A stretch of 64,000 nucleotides of DNA from Marthasterias glacialis (Eukaryota; Echinodermata; Asteroidea; Forcipulatida; Asteriidae): assembly GCA_911728455.2 (NCBI GenBank), contig OU452229.1, positions 8,360,811 through 8,424,810 of the forward strand, in the 5' to 3' direction. Positions 1 through 10,499 of the stretch are shown here, one piece after another. Positions within the stretch are counted from its first letter, which is position 1. Every line of letters starts with the position of its first letter. Position numbers and translations under genes: made by a program. The notes beneath the pieces are model-generated. The model did no database searches. It saw only the letters and a list, made by a program, of their open reading frames with translations, and was not told the origin of the DNA.

Positions 1-319
1 ACTATGCTCATTTTTAAGAATTGGCGCAGGAGGTATAAGAAAGCAGTGATTAGTGAAGAATATTTTAAGGGAACAAAATTATTATTTGGGGAACATAGCA
101 CTGCTGCTTCCATACGTTAGGCGTTGTGATATTTAGAGTTATCTTAAATGAATCTTAAACAATCCACACCATGTTACATTCCATCTAAAATGTGCATCCA
201 GCGATAGGCATTGGTTGTTTTCTTCTTGAAACCATTAATACCTGTTCTTAATGTAAGGCCAGAACAATGAAAACAGTTCTGTTACAAAATGTCATGCTTC
301 TTTGTTTGTATGTTATAAG

Positions 320-424
320 GCATGGTACCAGCAAGCCAGTCGCATCTAAACAACAAAAGCAGTCAATAGGAAGTTCACGCCCCCTAAATCGTATCAGAGC
401 TGGTCGTGGAAGAGCGCGCACAAG
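320..424 (+). CDS. Tentative internal exon encoding a basic RG-rich peptide
   Basis: A T-rich stretch ending in AG at 318-319 precedes an open 105-base segment that ends at a good donor (AAG|GTATGT). The peptide, read from 321, is polar and basic with an RAGRGRAR core and no recognisable fold. It ends with two bases of a split codon. The exon at 8225 begins with exactly the one base needed to complete it, so the two could be consecutive exons of one gene. Phase agreement has a one-in-three chance of being accidental, and the next 7.8 kb is retroelement. This is a candidate only. Confidence 0.25.
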
Positions 425-1152
425 GTATGTTTTAACAGTTAAATGATGTTATATCAATGATAAATTCGGGCGTAGATCCTTTGACCCATACTTCGATTGG
501 TCAGCTAGGAATCAGATTTTGTCTTTGACTCTGAACCATAGAGCCACTGACATTCTCTTTACTCTATTTCCAGGACCCAATTTCATAGGAGACAATATTG
601 GAATAATTTTCTGCCTAAGCAAAAATAAGCAGGATACCATTCGCAAATAATACATGTGACATGGCATGCGATCTGGTTACCTTATTCTGGTAAACATAAT
701 TATTTTGTGCTTAGCTACCTTTTGTGCTGAACCAGTAGGCACCGGATGACGTGAATACATGCAAATGTTTCTCCTGCCTGGAAACGGAAGTCGTTGTGTA
801 ATTTCGGACCACTGGAGCAAAAATCACCTAAACATTCCACTGCGGAGTGTGCACAGACCTCACACATGCTGTCTAACACTTTGTTTCACCCACACCAAGA
901 CAAAAAAGTCTTGAATATGTTGGCATTTTTGGCTATTTAGAGGTGTTTTTTGTGTAATCCCCGATTCCAGACCTTTGTCCTTTTGTTCCAAGAAGAGGAT
1001 TACGAGACATCGTGAGGCTTTCACCATTGTTCATTGATTGTATTTCGGCTCAATTGAGGTAAGAGTGAGCCAGCAATCCAACCATGGTTCCATGTTTAGT
1101 ACCACTCCTTTGTACATCCGCAACTGAAGAAGCCATCACTAGTAGTAGAATC
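425..1152. other. No recognisable feature
   Basis: AT-rich non-coding sequence. I see no open reading frame of note, no terminal repeats and no RNA gene. If the flanking exon assignments are right it is intronic. Confidence 0.4.
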
Positions 1153-1405
1153 TCTCCAGAATTATCATCTAGTTTCAAATTTACCTTACTTATCAAAAGT
1201 CCTGGAGCATATAGCCTTCTCTAGATTTTTGAATTACCTGCAGGAGAATGATTTACTCGACAATCGTCAGTCTGCCTACCATGCAAATCACCGTGTTGAA
1301 ACCCTTTTTGTCAACTTTTCCAATGACATCCTGAAAGAAATGGATGTTGGTGGGTCTACAGCAGTTGTATTATTATACCTGAAATATGCAAAGGTAGTTC
1401 GATAA
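1153..1405 (+). pseudogene. LINE reverse transcriptase fragment (CR1/Jockey-like)
   Basis: Read in one frame from about 1156, the segment gives NYHLVSNLPYLSKVLEH followed by a stretch containing YLQENDLLDNRQSAYHANH. These correspond to RT blocks 1-2 of CR1/Jockey-type LINEs (NYRPVSNLPYLSKVLE, then a QSAYR-like motif). The frame ends at a stop near 1403, before the catalytic Asp blocks. Nothing LINE-like follows, and a minus-strand Gypsy-like protease begins at 1603. It is a short dead fragment at the broken pol side of that element. Confidence 0.7.
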
Positions 1406-1602
1406 TTTGCCTAATTCTATCATATGGGATCCATTGATTGTCATTTTTTACATTTTGGCTGGGTGGATTCAGCTCCGGAAATTGCTGGTCGGTCTCTTTA
1501 TCCAAGGTAGGGTTCGGTTCCAACAAAAGCTGGCTCCGATCTGTGTCTAAAAGTCATGTCAGTTTCTGTATTGTTCAAGGTACGAGTCGATTCCAACAAA
1601 GG

Positions 1603-2616
1603 CTAGTCTCGATCCGATTCTGAAGTCAAGTCAGTCTCTGCATTGTCATACACGTCTTGTACCTCCTCTGTCCTACCTATGACATGGCCTCTTTTCAGCT
1701 GTATGTACTTGTCGCTATCATTACGCAGCATTATTGGTACCTTAGTTACAGAGGGGTTAGTACCCTTGAGTGAAACAAGGGTACGAGGAATAAGAGTTCC
1801 TTTTTGATTCCGCTCTGGGGCATGGATTATGTACGTCCTCTCTCTGTCGGAGTTAAGTTCAACTTTTGTCCTCACAATAGTATTAGGAGGAACCACAAAT
1901 TTTTTATCAAGTACTATCTTTCGAACCATATATTTCTCTCTCCCGTTCTTTCTCATTTGTGCTTGGATTAGTTTGCCCCCTAACTGTACTGTATTTTTGG
2001 CTAAATCAATAATTCCTGCATGTGATTTAAGGAAATCTAAACCCAGAATGAATGTGTCTTCAATGGGAGCAGAGAATAAATCCCAGTGGTAGATTTGACC
2101 TTTTATTTCTACTGTCACATTGGGGATCCTTTGGGTGACCATGGTACTCTGTTTTTTTCTGCTCCCCTGAGTAGTATTTTTTCGGAAGAATTCGGTATAT
2201 CTAAGAAAGTCCTCACTTAAGATGGAAATTTGGGCAGCAGTATCAACAACAGCATGTGTGTGGATTCCCTGTACAGAAACCAGAATTTTTGTCTTTTTGG
2301 CTAAATCAATAATTCCTGCATGTGATTTAAGGAAATCTAAACCCAGAATGAATGTGTCTTCAATGGGAGCAGAGAATAAATCCCAGTGGTAGATTTGACC
2401 TTTTATTTCTACTGTCACATTGGGGATCCTTTGGGTGACCATGGTACTCTGTTTTTTTCTGCTCCCCTGAGTAGTATTTTTTCGGAAGAATTCGGTATAT
2501 CTAAGAAAGTCCTCACTTAAGATGGAAATTTGGGCAGCAGTATCAACAACAGCATGTGTGTGGATTCCCTGTACAGAAACCAGAATAATCAAGCTAGTAC
2601 CTGCGTTCGTTGACAA
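1603..2616 (-). CDS. Gypsy-like retropepsin region with tandemly duplicated protease domain
   Basis: A 337-residue open frame. Residues about 11-110 and 111-210 are two essentially identical retroviral-type aspartic protease domains. Each has a catalytic VVDTAAQ motif (Asp25 and Asp125) and an ILGLDFL motif near its end. The remaining 125 residues match the linker between protease and reverse transcriptase in Gypsy-type pol. Retropepsins normally act as homodimers of one domain, so two domains in one chain is unusual. The upstream zinc-knuckle gag is in another frame. Pol is cut off just past 1603 (RT absent), so the element is defective. Initiation is probably not at the first Met, because a gag-pol fusion or frameshift would be normal. 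Confidence 0.75.
   Translation of the reverse strand: MSTNAGTSLIILVSVQGIHTHAVVDTAAQISILSEDFLRYTEFFRKNTTQGSRKKQSTMVTQRIPNVTVEIKGQIYHWDLFSAPIEDTFILGLDFLKSHAGIIDLAKKTKILVSVQGIHTHAVVDTAAQISILSEDFLRYTEFFRKNTTQGSRKKQSTMVTQRIPNVTVEIKGQIYHWDLFSAPIEDTFILGLDFLKSHAGIIDLAKNTVQLGGKLIQAQMRKNGREKYMVRKIVLDKKFVVPPNTIVRTKVELNSDRERTYIIHAPERNQKGTLIPRTLVSLKGTNPSVTKVPIMLRNDSDKYIQLKRGHVIGRTEEVQDVYDNAETDLTSESDRD
1994..2593. repeat. Perfect 300-bp tandem duplication within the protease
   Basis: The block from about 1994 recurs exactly 300 bases further on (for example GGCTAAATCAATAATTCC at 1999 and 2299). About 293 bases of each unit are identical and only a few bases differ at the joins. The unit length is a multiple of three, so the frame stays open. 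Such identity means either a very recent duplication or an assembly artefact. Confidence 0.9.
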
Positions 2617-2660
2617 TTGTAGTTCCCGTAATTGTTGGGGGGTACTTTTTGCACCTAGAT

Positions 2661-3605
2661 TTATTGTTTGTAGCGAGCAGGGGAGGAATACCTAGGAGTA
2701 GTGATGTTGTGGGTTGAAGATTGGAATTTATGTTGGGAGCAATCCCTTGCAAAATGTCCCGGCTGATTGCATTTAAAGCAAAGTTGTCGAGAGGGGGATG
2801 TCGGCGGAGTCGGTGTCCTATCATTCGGTGAGAGACCAGTGCGTCTCAGCATTCCTCGGCTAGGTGATGAGGAGGGTCGATTTGGCGGGGCTTCAGGGCC
2901 TACATATGGTGAGGTACGCTGTGACGGGGGCGAGCGGGGTGGAAATTGTTCGCGGTTTACGGTTTTTTGTCTACAATTTGCATATTCTTAAGGTGGATTA
3001 GTATGGCACGCATATTTTGATTGAGGTCCGACCAGTCCAAACTGATCTCGATCTGGTCATTCCCCGCTTGCTTAACATGGACTTGTTGTATTGCTGGGGT
3101 TTCCGTCATAGTTTGCTCATTAAATGAAACATGTTGCACTCTTGGTCTGCTAGATCGAGATAGCAATTTATGGTTATGTTGCGTGGTTTGAGTGAACTGT
3201 ATTGCTTCATTGAGGGTTTTGGGGTTGCGGTAAAGTGCTAGTTCCGCTGCATCTACATCAGCACACCCCCTCAGAAATGCTTCTGTGGCTATCATTTCAA
3301 ATATGTCCGTATTGGCCGCGCGATAGGCGCGAGTGGTCAATTGTCGCACTCGCTGTCCGAATTCGAGTAACGACTCATTTTCTCTTTGGCAGATAGAGGT
3401 AAGTTCAGCTCGATGTACAATTGGGTATCTCCCCAAACACATCAAGTGCTTTCCCGGTTAGTGCGCCGACTAACTGTAGTAGCTTGGCATTTTTATCCCA
3501 TTGGCAACATTCGGCCAAAACTTCAAACTTCACAATGAAAGCATGGAAATCCCCGGTCCCATAATAAGGTACCTTTTTTTGGAAATTGGCGATTTGGTGG
3601 GCGGG
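2661..3605 (-). pseudogene. Gypsy-like Gag: capsid part and CCHC zinc knuckle, frameshifted
   Basis: Three frames together give a Gag. From about 3605 downward there is a capsid start with PYYGTGDFHAFIVKFEVLAE, a typical Gypsy/Mag-type sequence. Then 3445-2957 encodes an open segment with RENESLLEFGQRVRQLT and a predicted helical capsid C-terminal part. After that, 2852-2661 encodes a CCHC knuckle (CFKCNQPGHFARDC) for RNA binding. Frame changes lie near 3430, near 2950 and before the protease. The order capsid, knuckle, protease is the normal Gypsy order on the minus strand. Confidence 0.7.
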
Positions 3606-3609
3606 CAGA

Positions 3610-4298
3610 ACTAACTTGTGTTAAAGGTCCTTCACTTGTACCGTGTGGCTGGGTGGAATTAAGGTGTTGAATTTGAACGGGTTGATTTTAGGTGCTGACT
3701 TGTTTCGGGAGAAAAGCTGCACTGGCATTTTGGTTAGAGTGGGTGTTGTCTTTTTCTGGGCCTTTGGGTGGCTTTTGTTCGTTTGTCCCAGTCTGGTAAG
3801 GTATTTGAATCATTGGAACATGAACTCCTGGAGTACTGATGACTGGCTTTTGTTCAGATGGCACAATCGCAGAATTCGCATTACTGGCTTTTGTGGGATT
3901 ATACTTTTGTTCCCCAGTAGCGCCTTTGTTGGATTGGGTACGGTCTTGTATGTGTGGCGGTAGTGGTAGGGCTTTATGGTTATGTTGCGCGGTTTGAGTG
4001 AACTGTATTGCTTTATGGCTTTTTCCCCAATGACTTTTAGTGTTGCATCAATCATTTGGTCCCCAGTGGTTTTTGGGGCATTTTGCATAGTAGGGAATTT
4101 CTGCTCATTCTCTAACGAGGGTGGGGTTGGATTTGTAGATTTGTTTGCGTCCAACTTAAGTCTGAGTTCCTGAATGGCATTGATAGTTTTGGTTTGGTAG
4201 TTAGGTGTTTGGGCAATAGCCCGAATACCTATTGTTATTGTTCTTCTTTTTTTTTGGGGGGGGGTTTCTTCTCTTTTCCGAATGAAACTTGTCTGCAA
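3610..4298 (-). pseudogene. Gag linker region of the minus-strand Gypsy-like element
   Basis: An open frame at 4298-3810 encodes a basic, Lys/Thr/Pro-rich 162-residue polypeptide without a recognised domain, followed by decayed sequence up to the capsid start near 3605. Its position between the helix-hairpin-helix segment (6238-6516) and the capsid suggests it is the middle of Gag. The frame opens directly at the edge of a 1.9 kb block of non-coding repeats, so the Gag appears to have been split by that block. Assignment rests on position rather than on a domain. Confidence 0.45.
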
Positions 4299-4309
4299 GC
4301 AAACAAGTT

Positions 4310-6230
4310 TGTATCAAAGCTTGATTAACTTGAAACTTCACATATAGTAAGACTATCACTTCAAAATGTATGCGAATTTGTTACGTCATTATGACGTCAT
4401 CAGGTTTAAAGGTACAGTGGTTTAAAAACTTTAAAATTGCTTGTTTTGAAAACCCGCCGTAATGAAAATGCAAAAAGATATGGCAATAATTTCTTCACAA
4501 TCGTATAGTTAAACAACAGCTTAACATTTTTGTTTGTGTAGGTGACCTTGCCCAAGGTCAATTTTTGGTCGAAACCGGAAGTTGAAGTTTAGGTTTAAAA
4601 AACAATATCTCATAAACCGCACGTTCAATTGTCACGTAATTTTGCAGAATTGTTAAGGTTTACATATGCAACATCGGTGCAAAATATAAAAGTAGTCACA
4701 TGATCCAGTCAGAAATTATGTTGTGAAAACTGTATTTTGCGACTAACTTTGACAAGTTTTAGCAGTTAAATTATTTTGAAAGCCTCCATCTTGAAAATGC
4801 AAGCAGCTATGCCAATAGTTTGTTCACCATCAGAGAGTTCGGTAACAGCTCAACAACTTTGTGTGTGTAAGTGACCTTAATTGAGGTCATCTTCCGGTCA
4901 AAACCGGATGTTGAAGTTCGTTACAAATATATCTCAAAAACTACAAGTCAGAATCTCACGTAACTTGGTAGGTCGTAGAACGATTGTTACAAATGACGAA
5001 ATTGATTTGTTGATACTTGGAATGACATTGCTGCTTCATTTGGAGAAACGCGTTAAAGTTTTCTCGGAGTTACAATTTTTTTGTAACTCAAGGCTATTTT
5101 TGTGTAGTCATGTACAAATGCATACACTCGCAGTTGGCATTGCGCCAACTTCCCTCGTGGGTCTATTACCTGCAACACATGGCTTGTACAAACAACGGCC
5201 GTTTTATCACTTAAGCAGCTGAATCCTCAAACAGCAGTGGATAAAATGCAGTCTGAACTTACAAAATTTCAACACTGGCGGAATAAACCAGCGGGATGCC
5301 ACCATGATTTGTGATCGCTTTTACATGTAGAATGATTGTAACACATAAGGTTTGTTGAAAACTTAACATGAAGTTAGACTATCACTTGAAAATGCTGAGA
5401 AAGTCGTGACGTCATTAGGTTTCAGATTTCAAGATTTTTAAGCATTACATTGATATATCTTTGAAAATCAGTATCAAATCAACCACAAGAAACTTTTGGT
5501 TACTTTTTGTGGGACAATATTTTGTACTATGTGTCTTGCTTTTTGTTTTGTGCATGACCTCATGTTGTAATTTAAAGGTGGCAACTTTTTTGAAGTTGTT
5601 TTCAACAATGTTATAACGGTTACCCATTAAGGGTCTGCTTTGGATAAAATAATAGGACTGTTGATGTCATAAAATTCAAGTGTGCCCTCTAGCGGCCGGT
5701 TAAATAGAGTTCAAAATAAACTTTTACTTAATGTCTGTGTTGAAGTTTATGGTAATCATTTCAAAGTTGGTATAAATAATGACCTTGATGCAGTCAACAG
5801 ATGTGTGAAGTAGTACATTGATGACGCGTCATCATATGTCACGTGGTATTACATTAAAGGTGCACTTTTTGAAGTCCTGTATCTACCAAACTACATATTT
5901 GGATGACTTAAAAACTTGGTATGTTGTAAGACATTGTACTTTATTGCAAAAATGTGGAGTGATGTCATATGTGATGGTTTCTTACTATTTTTAAATTTGT
6001 GAGCACTTTTTAAATAGCTAGAGAATGTAACAAACTATAATTAACAATTTTCTTGCACTAGGCTAGCAAGGTCACCAACAGAAATATGTAGTAAAGTCAC
6101 AATTACGCCATCATTTTCACGTTGCATCAACAAAACGTAGGGTTTTAAATGACCTGTACTGTTACGAATTTCACATTTATCTCACAATAGTTCCATTTTT
6201 TGAGTCCGAACACCTAGTGCTTGTCAGGTG
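4310..6230. repeat. Non-coding dispersed repeat block with internal diverged duplications
   Basis: About 1.9 kb without credible coding potential. Two diverged copies of one unit, about 320 bases apart, lie near 4437-4650 and 4755-4975. Each runs from a GAAAATGCAA stretch through GTGACCTT, an AAACCGGAAG or AAACCGGATG core, GTTGAAGTT and ATCTCA(T/A)AAAC. A second pair, GACTATCACTT followed by TGACGTCAT-type sequence, recurs near 4345 and 5375. The block interrupts the Gag of the surrounding Gypsy-like element and is probably an insertion or a satellite-like expansion. I could not find certain target-site duplications. Confidence 0.55.
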
Positions 6231-6237
6231 ACAAACA

Positions 6238-6516
6238 CTACGTTCTAGTTTCAATTGCTTTCATGAACATTTGCATTTGATTTGCGAGCATATTGATTGC
6301 TTCAGTGGTTTCATTTGTATCTGTGTTGGGGCTTTTCTCGCTGTTTTGATTAGACATGTTATCGGCATACTCTAGAATTATCGGTTGTTTCTCAGCTAGT
6401 TCGTTTAGTTTGGATTGCAAGGTGGAAGTCTCTTGAAAGTCATCAATCGTCACAAATCCCTTTTTTTCTCTTAACGATACTATGGTTTGTGCAAATTTGC
6501 TCCCAATTTCTAGCAA
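6238..6516 (-). pseudogene. Gag N-terminus with helix-hairpin-helix motif
   Basis: The 92-residue frame starts with LEIGSKFAQTIVSLREKKG followed by FVTIDDF. This is a classic helix-hairpin-helix pattern (hydrophobic helix, G-x-G-like turn, IVxxR, then GxFxxxDDL) like that of ComEA-type DNA-binding proteins. Upstream sequence in a shifted frame adds ELTTLLEIG, extending the first helix. The rest is acidic, ends ...MKAIETRT and stops. It sits about 400 bases downstream of a probable LTR and primer-binding site on the same strand, as expected for the start of Gag. The remainder of Gag resumes at 4298 after the repeat block. Confidence 0.5.
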
Positions 6517-6909
6517 GGTAGTTAGTTCTTATGTTTGTCATGATGGACCTCGTTTGTAGGTCTGCTGTAAATTGATTAAATCTACGTTACAACATTAAGT
6601 AATAAAACTGCTCAACAATGTCCGTTTGTGGACAGTCACTCACTTTTACTGTTAACGCCTTCTGCTGGGAATGAAAGCACAGCGGTTTATACGCTTTTAG
6701 TATTGCCCGGTAAATTAATGACCTGGTAATGCTGACAAAATGCACCATGCAAGCAGCTATGAGCAGTTTTATATATTTTTATACAGTAATAAAGTTACCG
6801 TACATCAAAATAATGAAATGCATAAAATAAGTAAAGTTTATTAGTGGTATTCCCAGCGAACGCAGGAAATACCGGTGGTTAAATATTTTGAAAATTGTGA
6901 ATTATGAAT

Positions 6910-6925
6910 TTACCCTCGTCGCCAA
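6910..6925 (-). other. Probable primer-binding site
   Basis: On the minus strand the sequence right after the proposed LTR end reads TTGGCGACGAGGGTAA. It carries the TGG expected of a site pairing with a tRNA 3' CCA end, and TGGCGACGAGG is common behind Gypsy-type LTRs. Gag coding follows about 400 bases downstream. Confidence 0.5.
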
Positions 6926-7103
6926 TGTTGTATTGGCTGTAGCGTGGCTTTCCTAGCTGGCCGCTGGCGTAGTCGTAGTCGGCAGACACAAGACAGACAA
7001 ATGCGTGTCGACTCAGTTGTACCATTTACCAGAGTGCCCGGTGACACGTGTGTGAGGATGGACTGCACAACCGGCCACGTACACGCCTGAGTGATTTATT
7101 ACA
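6926..7103 (-). repeat. Probable 5' LTR of the minus-strand Gypsy-like element
   Basis: On the + strand the block starts TGTTGTATTGG and ends near TTTATTACA, giving the canonical TG...CA borders and a length of about 178 bases. It adjoins the primer-binding site and is richer in GC than its flanks. No second LTR is present because the element is truncated in pol, so the outer border is inferred from the TG/CA rule alone. Confidence 0.4.
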
Positions 7104-8224
7104 TCATTTACTACTGTCCGCAGCATTTGATAAAGTTGACCATGGTATTGTTTTCAAAATTGAGTATGACTTCCTTCTTGAATTTGGTCAGCATTAACAA
7201 TCAAGGCATGTCATTAATATTAGTCACGGTTACTTACAACCTCACTGGCAGGCCCCAAATTAACGTTGATAACTTCAACATTACATGTATCGTCACTGAC
7301 ACCTCGAAGTAACACACACGTAGATACCAGTAAAGAGTAGCAATCGGAGAAAACGGAGTCTTAAGCTGAACGCTTTTTAAAACGCCACTATCCTTTAAAA
7401 TTTCAGAGTGTTTTCAACTGGTTTTCTCATTGTGGATTCTGGATGCTTTGAACTTGATAAATAGACTATTTCAGATTTCACAAACTAACACTCTCCGATG
7501 TATTAGTAATGCAAACTTGTGGGCGCACGCGCATGTCCTTCACACACAAGAATTGTTCAAACTAAAACATAATATCCTGCTCAATTCGAGGATTGATGAT
7601 ACCTTTTGGTTAATAAAGAATTATGCAGCACGGCTGGTGCTAAAAATTATGTTTAATACAGACATGGTTCATTCAGGTTTTTGTGCAATTTTAAACGTAA
7701 CTACGATACATGTAATTTGTCACAAACACTATTAGCATTAGTATGACATAGTCGGATGAACAGTCACTGATCCAAAGAAAACTGTCAATATAATTACTAC
7801 TAAGATAAAGTACACCTTCTGCACGCACTACTACCAGCAAACTGACAAAGTTAATAATAACAGTTGATAAGAAAAAAACTCCAAATGTCAAAAAAGTTTG
7901 GCTATGCTATTCTAAAACAACCACAGATAAGCAAACCAGATGCTGAGTGTTAACATCATTTATTTTGTTTTATGATTGATGCCATTATGTTAATTTTCAC
8001 ACAAACGATCTTGAAGAGCAACAAGCAAGTTAAAAAGCGCAGAGCACACTTATTTGAGTGAAAATGATTTCTCCACGTGACAGTTTACACAAAACATGCT
8101 ACAGGAAGGATGATCATAGCACAGCTGAAAATGTAGGTTGGCAGCTTCCCATATTTCTAGTTGCTGTGACTTCATGTGAGAACTATCTTAACCATTTTCT
8201 TGAATTTCCATTTCATACTTCCAG
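7104..8224. other. AT-rich non-coding stretch, probably intronic
   Basis: I see no credible gene, repeat family or RNA gene. It ends in a polypyrimidine-rich stretch and an AG acceptor that open the coiled-coil exon at 8225. Confidence 0.4.
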
Positions 8225-8414
8225 TTCATGGACAATCGAAGGATCTCTTCGTGGTGGGAAAAAAACAGAAAAGATCCATGAAGAAAATTTGAAGATGGAA
8301 TTGCAAAAGGTTAAAGATGATAAACAAAACACACTTGAACAATTATTACGACTGGAGGAAAAACAACAAAAACAGCAACTGTCCCTGAAACTCGAAGCAA
8401 ATAAGGTTGCAGAG
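8225..8414 (+). CDS. Coiled-coil exon of a GBP-like large GTPase
   Basis: The acceptor is CATACTTCCAG|TTC and the donor is GAG|GTAAGA. The exon starts on a third codon position and ends on a complete codon, giving 63 residues. These form a charged heptad-type helix: EENLKMELQKVKDDKQ, then EQLLRLEEKQQKQQLSLKLEANKVAE. This resembles the C-terminal effector helix of guanylate-binding proteins (the E/K/Q-rich region ending in LKLQEQ-like sequence). The next exon in the same phase is at 28812-29039 and supplies a CaaX end, which supports the family call. GBPs are interferon-inducible dynamin-like GTPases of cell-autonomous immunity in vertebrates; the role here is inferred. The GTPase domain is not in the window. 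Another coiled-coil protein with a prenylated tail remains possible. Confidence 0.6.
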
Positions 8415-8438
8415 GTAAGATTACTGAGTAATTTGTAA

Positions 8439-9684
8439 GCTGATCAAGAGAAAAACAGAAACAAATGTGTGAATCCTGCATTTTATTGTTGAGTGTTGAA
8501 TTTAAATGTAAATGTGGCTTATTTTTGAAGTTACATTTGTCTTTTACTTTGAGTTGTTTGGTTTATTTTTCTGTAAATATTTGATCAACTACTTGCTTCA
8601 GGATTTAGCAAATCAATTAAACTGATAAACGTGTAAATTAAAACAATTTGATTTGGGAAATAAATGCAAAACTACTGAAAATTAATCACTCCTTGTTGAC
8701 AATTGAACGCTGATGTTTTGGAACATTTTTTTTAAATGCATTGGCCAGATATTGAAATGTTAATTTTTAGTTAGAAACTGCTTGTGTATTACAAAATTTT
8801 CATTACAGTTCATGTACTACACAATAATCATTACATTTTTTTACTACATAGTTATTATAACAGTTCATGCACTAACAAATTTTACATACATATAGTCAAG
8901 ACAACCCAAGTTATTAACTGTGCCATCATTAAGCGTCCTATCAACAAATTTGAGAAGAAGAAAAAAAATGATGCTGAACTCCTTCATACCTATGATAAGC
9001 AGAGATAAAATTAAACACCATTGTATAGTTTTTAAGATTGGGTATAATAAGGAAACAAAACAAGTTGCAAAAAAAACGTGTTCATTCTTCAAGGAAAGCA
9101 AGTTGTGCCATACTAAACCACTCATGCAATTATCTTTTTTGATAGTAGAATGAACATGAACAACGAAAGTTAGTCTACTGTCAATAAGTACCAAGATCCT
9201 TCTGTACAACAGCCCTAACAAGAATATTATCACCTTAAGTATGATGAAAATTAACCACATACCCCAAGGAATTCTGAAATGTTTCCATGTTTATCCATAA
9301 GATTAATTTTGTGATTACTTTTTTCTGTTGTTGTCATAATGAAACCATGACTTAACCAAGTAAAGAAAAACAAACGTTTTCATAAAATGCACTGGGATTT
9401 AAAGATCAGCATTGAGCCCTTGCACAAATGTCACACGTGGCCTCTGTCTGCCACGATCACCATTTTGGTGAGTGTGTAAATGCCGCGTCGTCTAAAATGT
9501 GCACTAAACTGAATAACATAGGTGGACATTGACTCCCAAAATGACGCAACCAAGATTATTGTGATGATGATTACAGGTGAATTGGGTCAATAGACAACAT
9601 CCAACTGCTCTCTCTGATCAAAAACACAATCGGCCTCTATTAAAAGGGAAGAAAGGTTGGTGGAACAATCCCTCCCAGAGACTA
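8439..9684. other. AT-rich intronic sequence without recognised feature
   Basis: Both strands hold only short low-complexity open frames rich in Lys, Asn and Tyr. I see no domain, repeat unit or RNA gene. Confidence 0.4.
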
Positions 9685-9975
9685 TTAGCCATGCTTTAGC
9701 TCAGAAATGGCAGGTTGAACATGAGAACAAATTGGCACACATGAGATTCTTTCAAATACATTTGCTACCCAAACACATTTGCTACCTGAGGGATTAAAGA
9801 AATTTTCCCTATAGTTAGAAACACTAACTTTTCTACCAGTTTTATGAATCAGAACAATATTAGCATACTTCCAACTCGAAGGAAAGCGGCCCTCCTTGGG
9901 GGCCTTTCTAAAAATGTATGACGAAGGACCAGAAAAAGACAGATTATCTTTTTGAGTGCCTTCATCAGGTGTCAA
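9685..9975 (-). pseudogene. LINE reverse transcriptase N-terminal fragment
   Basis: The minus-strand frame contains GPSSYIFRKAPKEGRFPSSW followed by KYANIVLIHKTGRKVSVSNYR. This matches the RT block in which LINEs have F-x-x-S-x-x-x-G-x-F-P-x-x-W-K-x-A-x-V-x-P-I-x-K and then NYRPIS. The match decays after NYR. It is a short degraded insertion inside the host intron. Confidence 0.65.
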
Positions 9976-10170
9976 ATTATATTAATTCAAAGTTTAACAA
10001 AAATCATAACTCCTCAACCACATATTTTAAATTTTGTTAACAATCTATGAATCATTGGAAAGGTCTTCGAAATCAGAACAAATGCTACACAGATGTGACC
10101 CCAATGTGACATTTTCTTCCAGTTCAAACTGGAAAAAAACTATTAAAAAGTCACATTTTAAACTCTTTAG
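9976..10170 (+). repeat. Dispersed non-coding repeat, copy related to 18690-18850
   Basis: The stretch contains ATCATAACTCCT, AAAGGTCTT, GACCCCAAT and a TTC-x-x-GTTCAAAC core. The reverse complement of 18690-18850 carries the same words in the same order. It belongs to the same broad family as the AACCGGAAG repeats at 4.4-5.0 kb. Confidence 0.55.
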
Positions 10171-10274
10171 TCAATATGAAATGGAATTTGGACATAGTTC
10201 CAGTGCATGAAATGACAGTTTGTTGGTCTTTAAAATAAAACAATGATGTCGTTAAATTACATCGAACACACTAA

Positions 10275-10460
10275 TAACAACAGTAGCAGCAGCAGTATCA
10301 GCAGCAACAGCAACAACAGCAAGAATAGTAATAACAGTAATAACAGTAATAATAGCGAAAGCAATAGCCATAGCGTTAGCCATAGCGATAGCGATAGCGA
10401 TAGCGATAGCGATAGCGATAGCGATAGCGATAGCGATAGCGATAGCGATAGCGATAGCAT
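10275..10460 (+). repeat. Microsatellite: AGC/AAC-rich tract and (GATAGC)n hexanucleotide
   Basis: An interrupted trinucleotide region of AGC, AAC and AAT units leads into about thirteen GATAGC units between 10380 and 10457. The tract is open in two frames, giving Ser/Asn/Asp or Leu/Ser repeats, but there is no sign it is translated. Confidence 0.9.
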
Positions 10461-10499
10461 CATATGTCTATTGATTGTCAAACACTTTCAGGGATAACT

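Noticed and set aside
10243..10497. An open frame of Ser-Asp repeats over the GATAGC tract
   Set aside because: It is the translation of a microsatellite, open in both directions; no splice sites, conserved ends or context support a gene.
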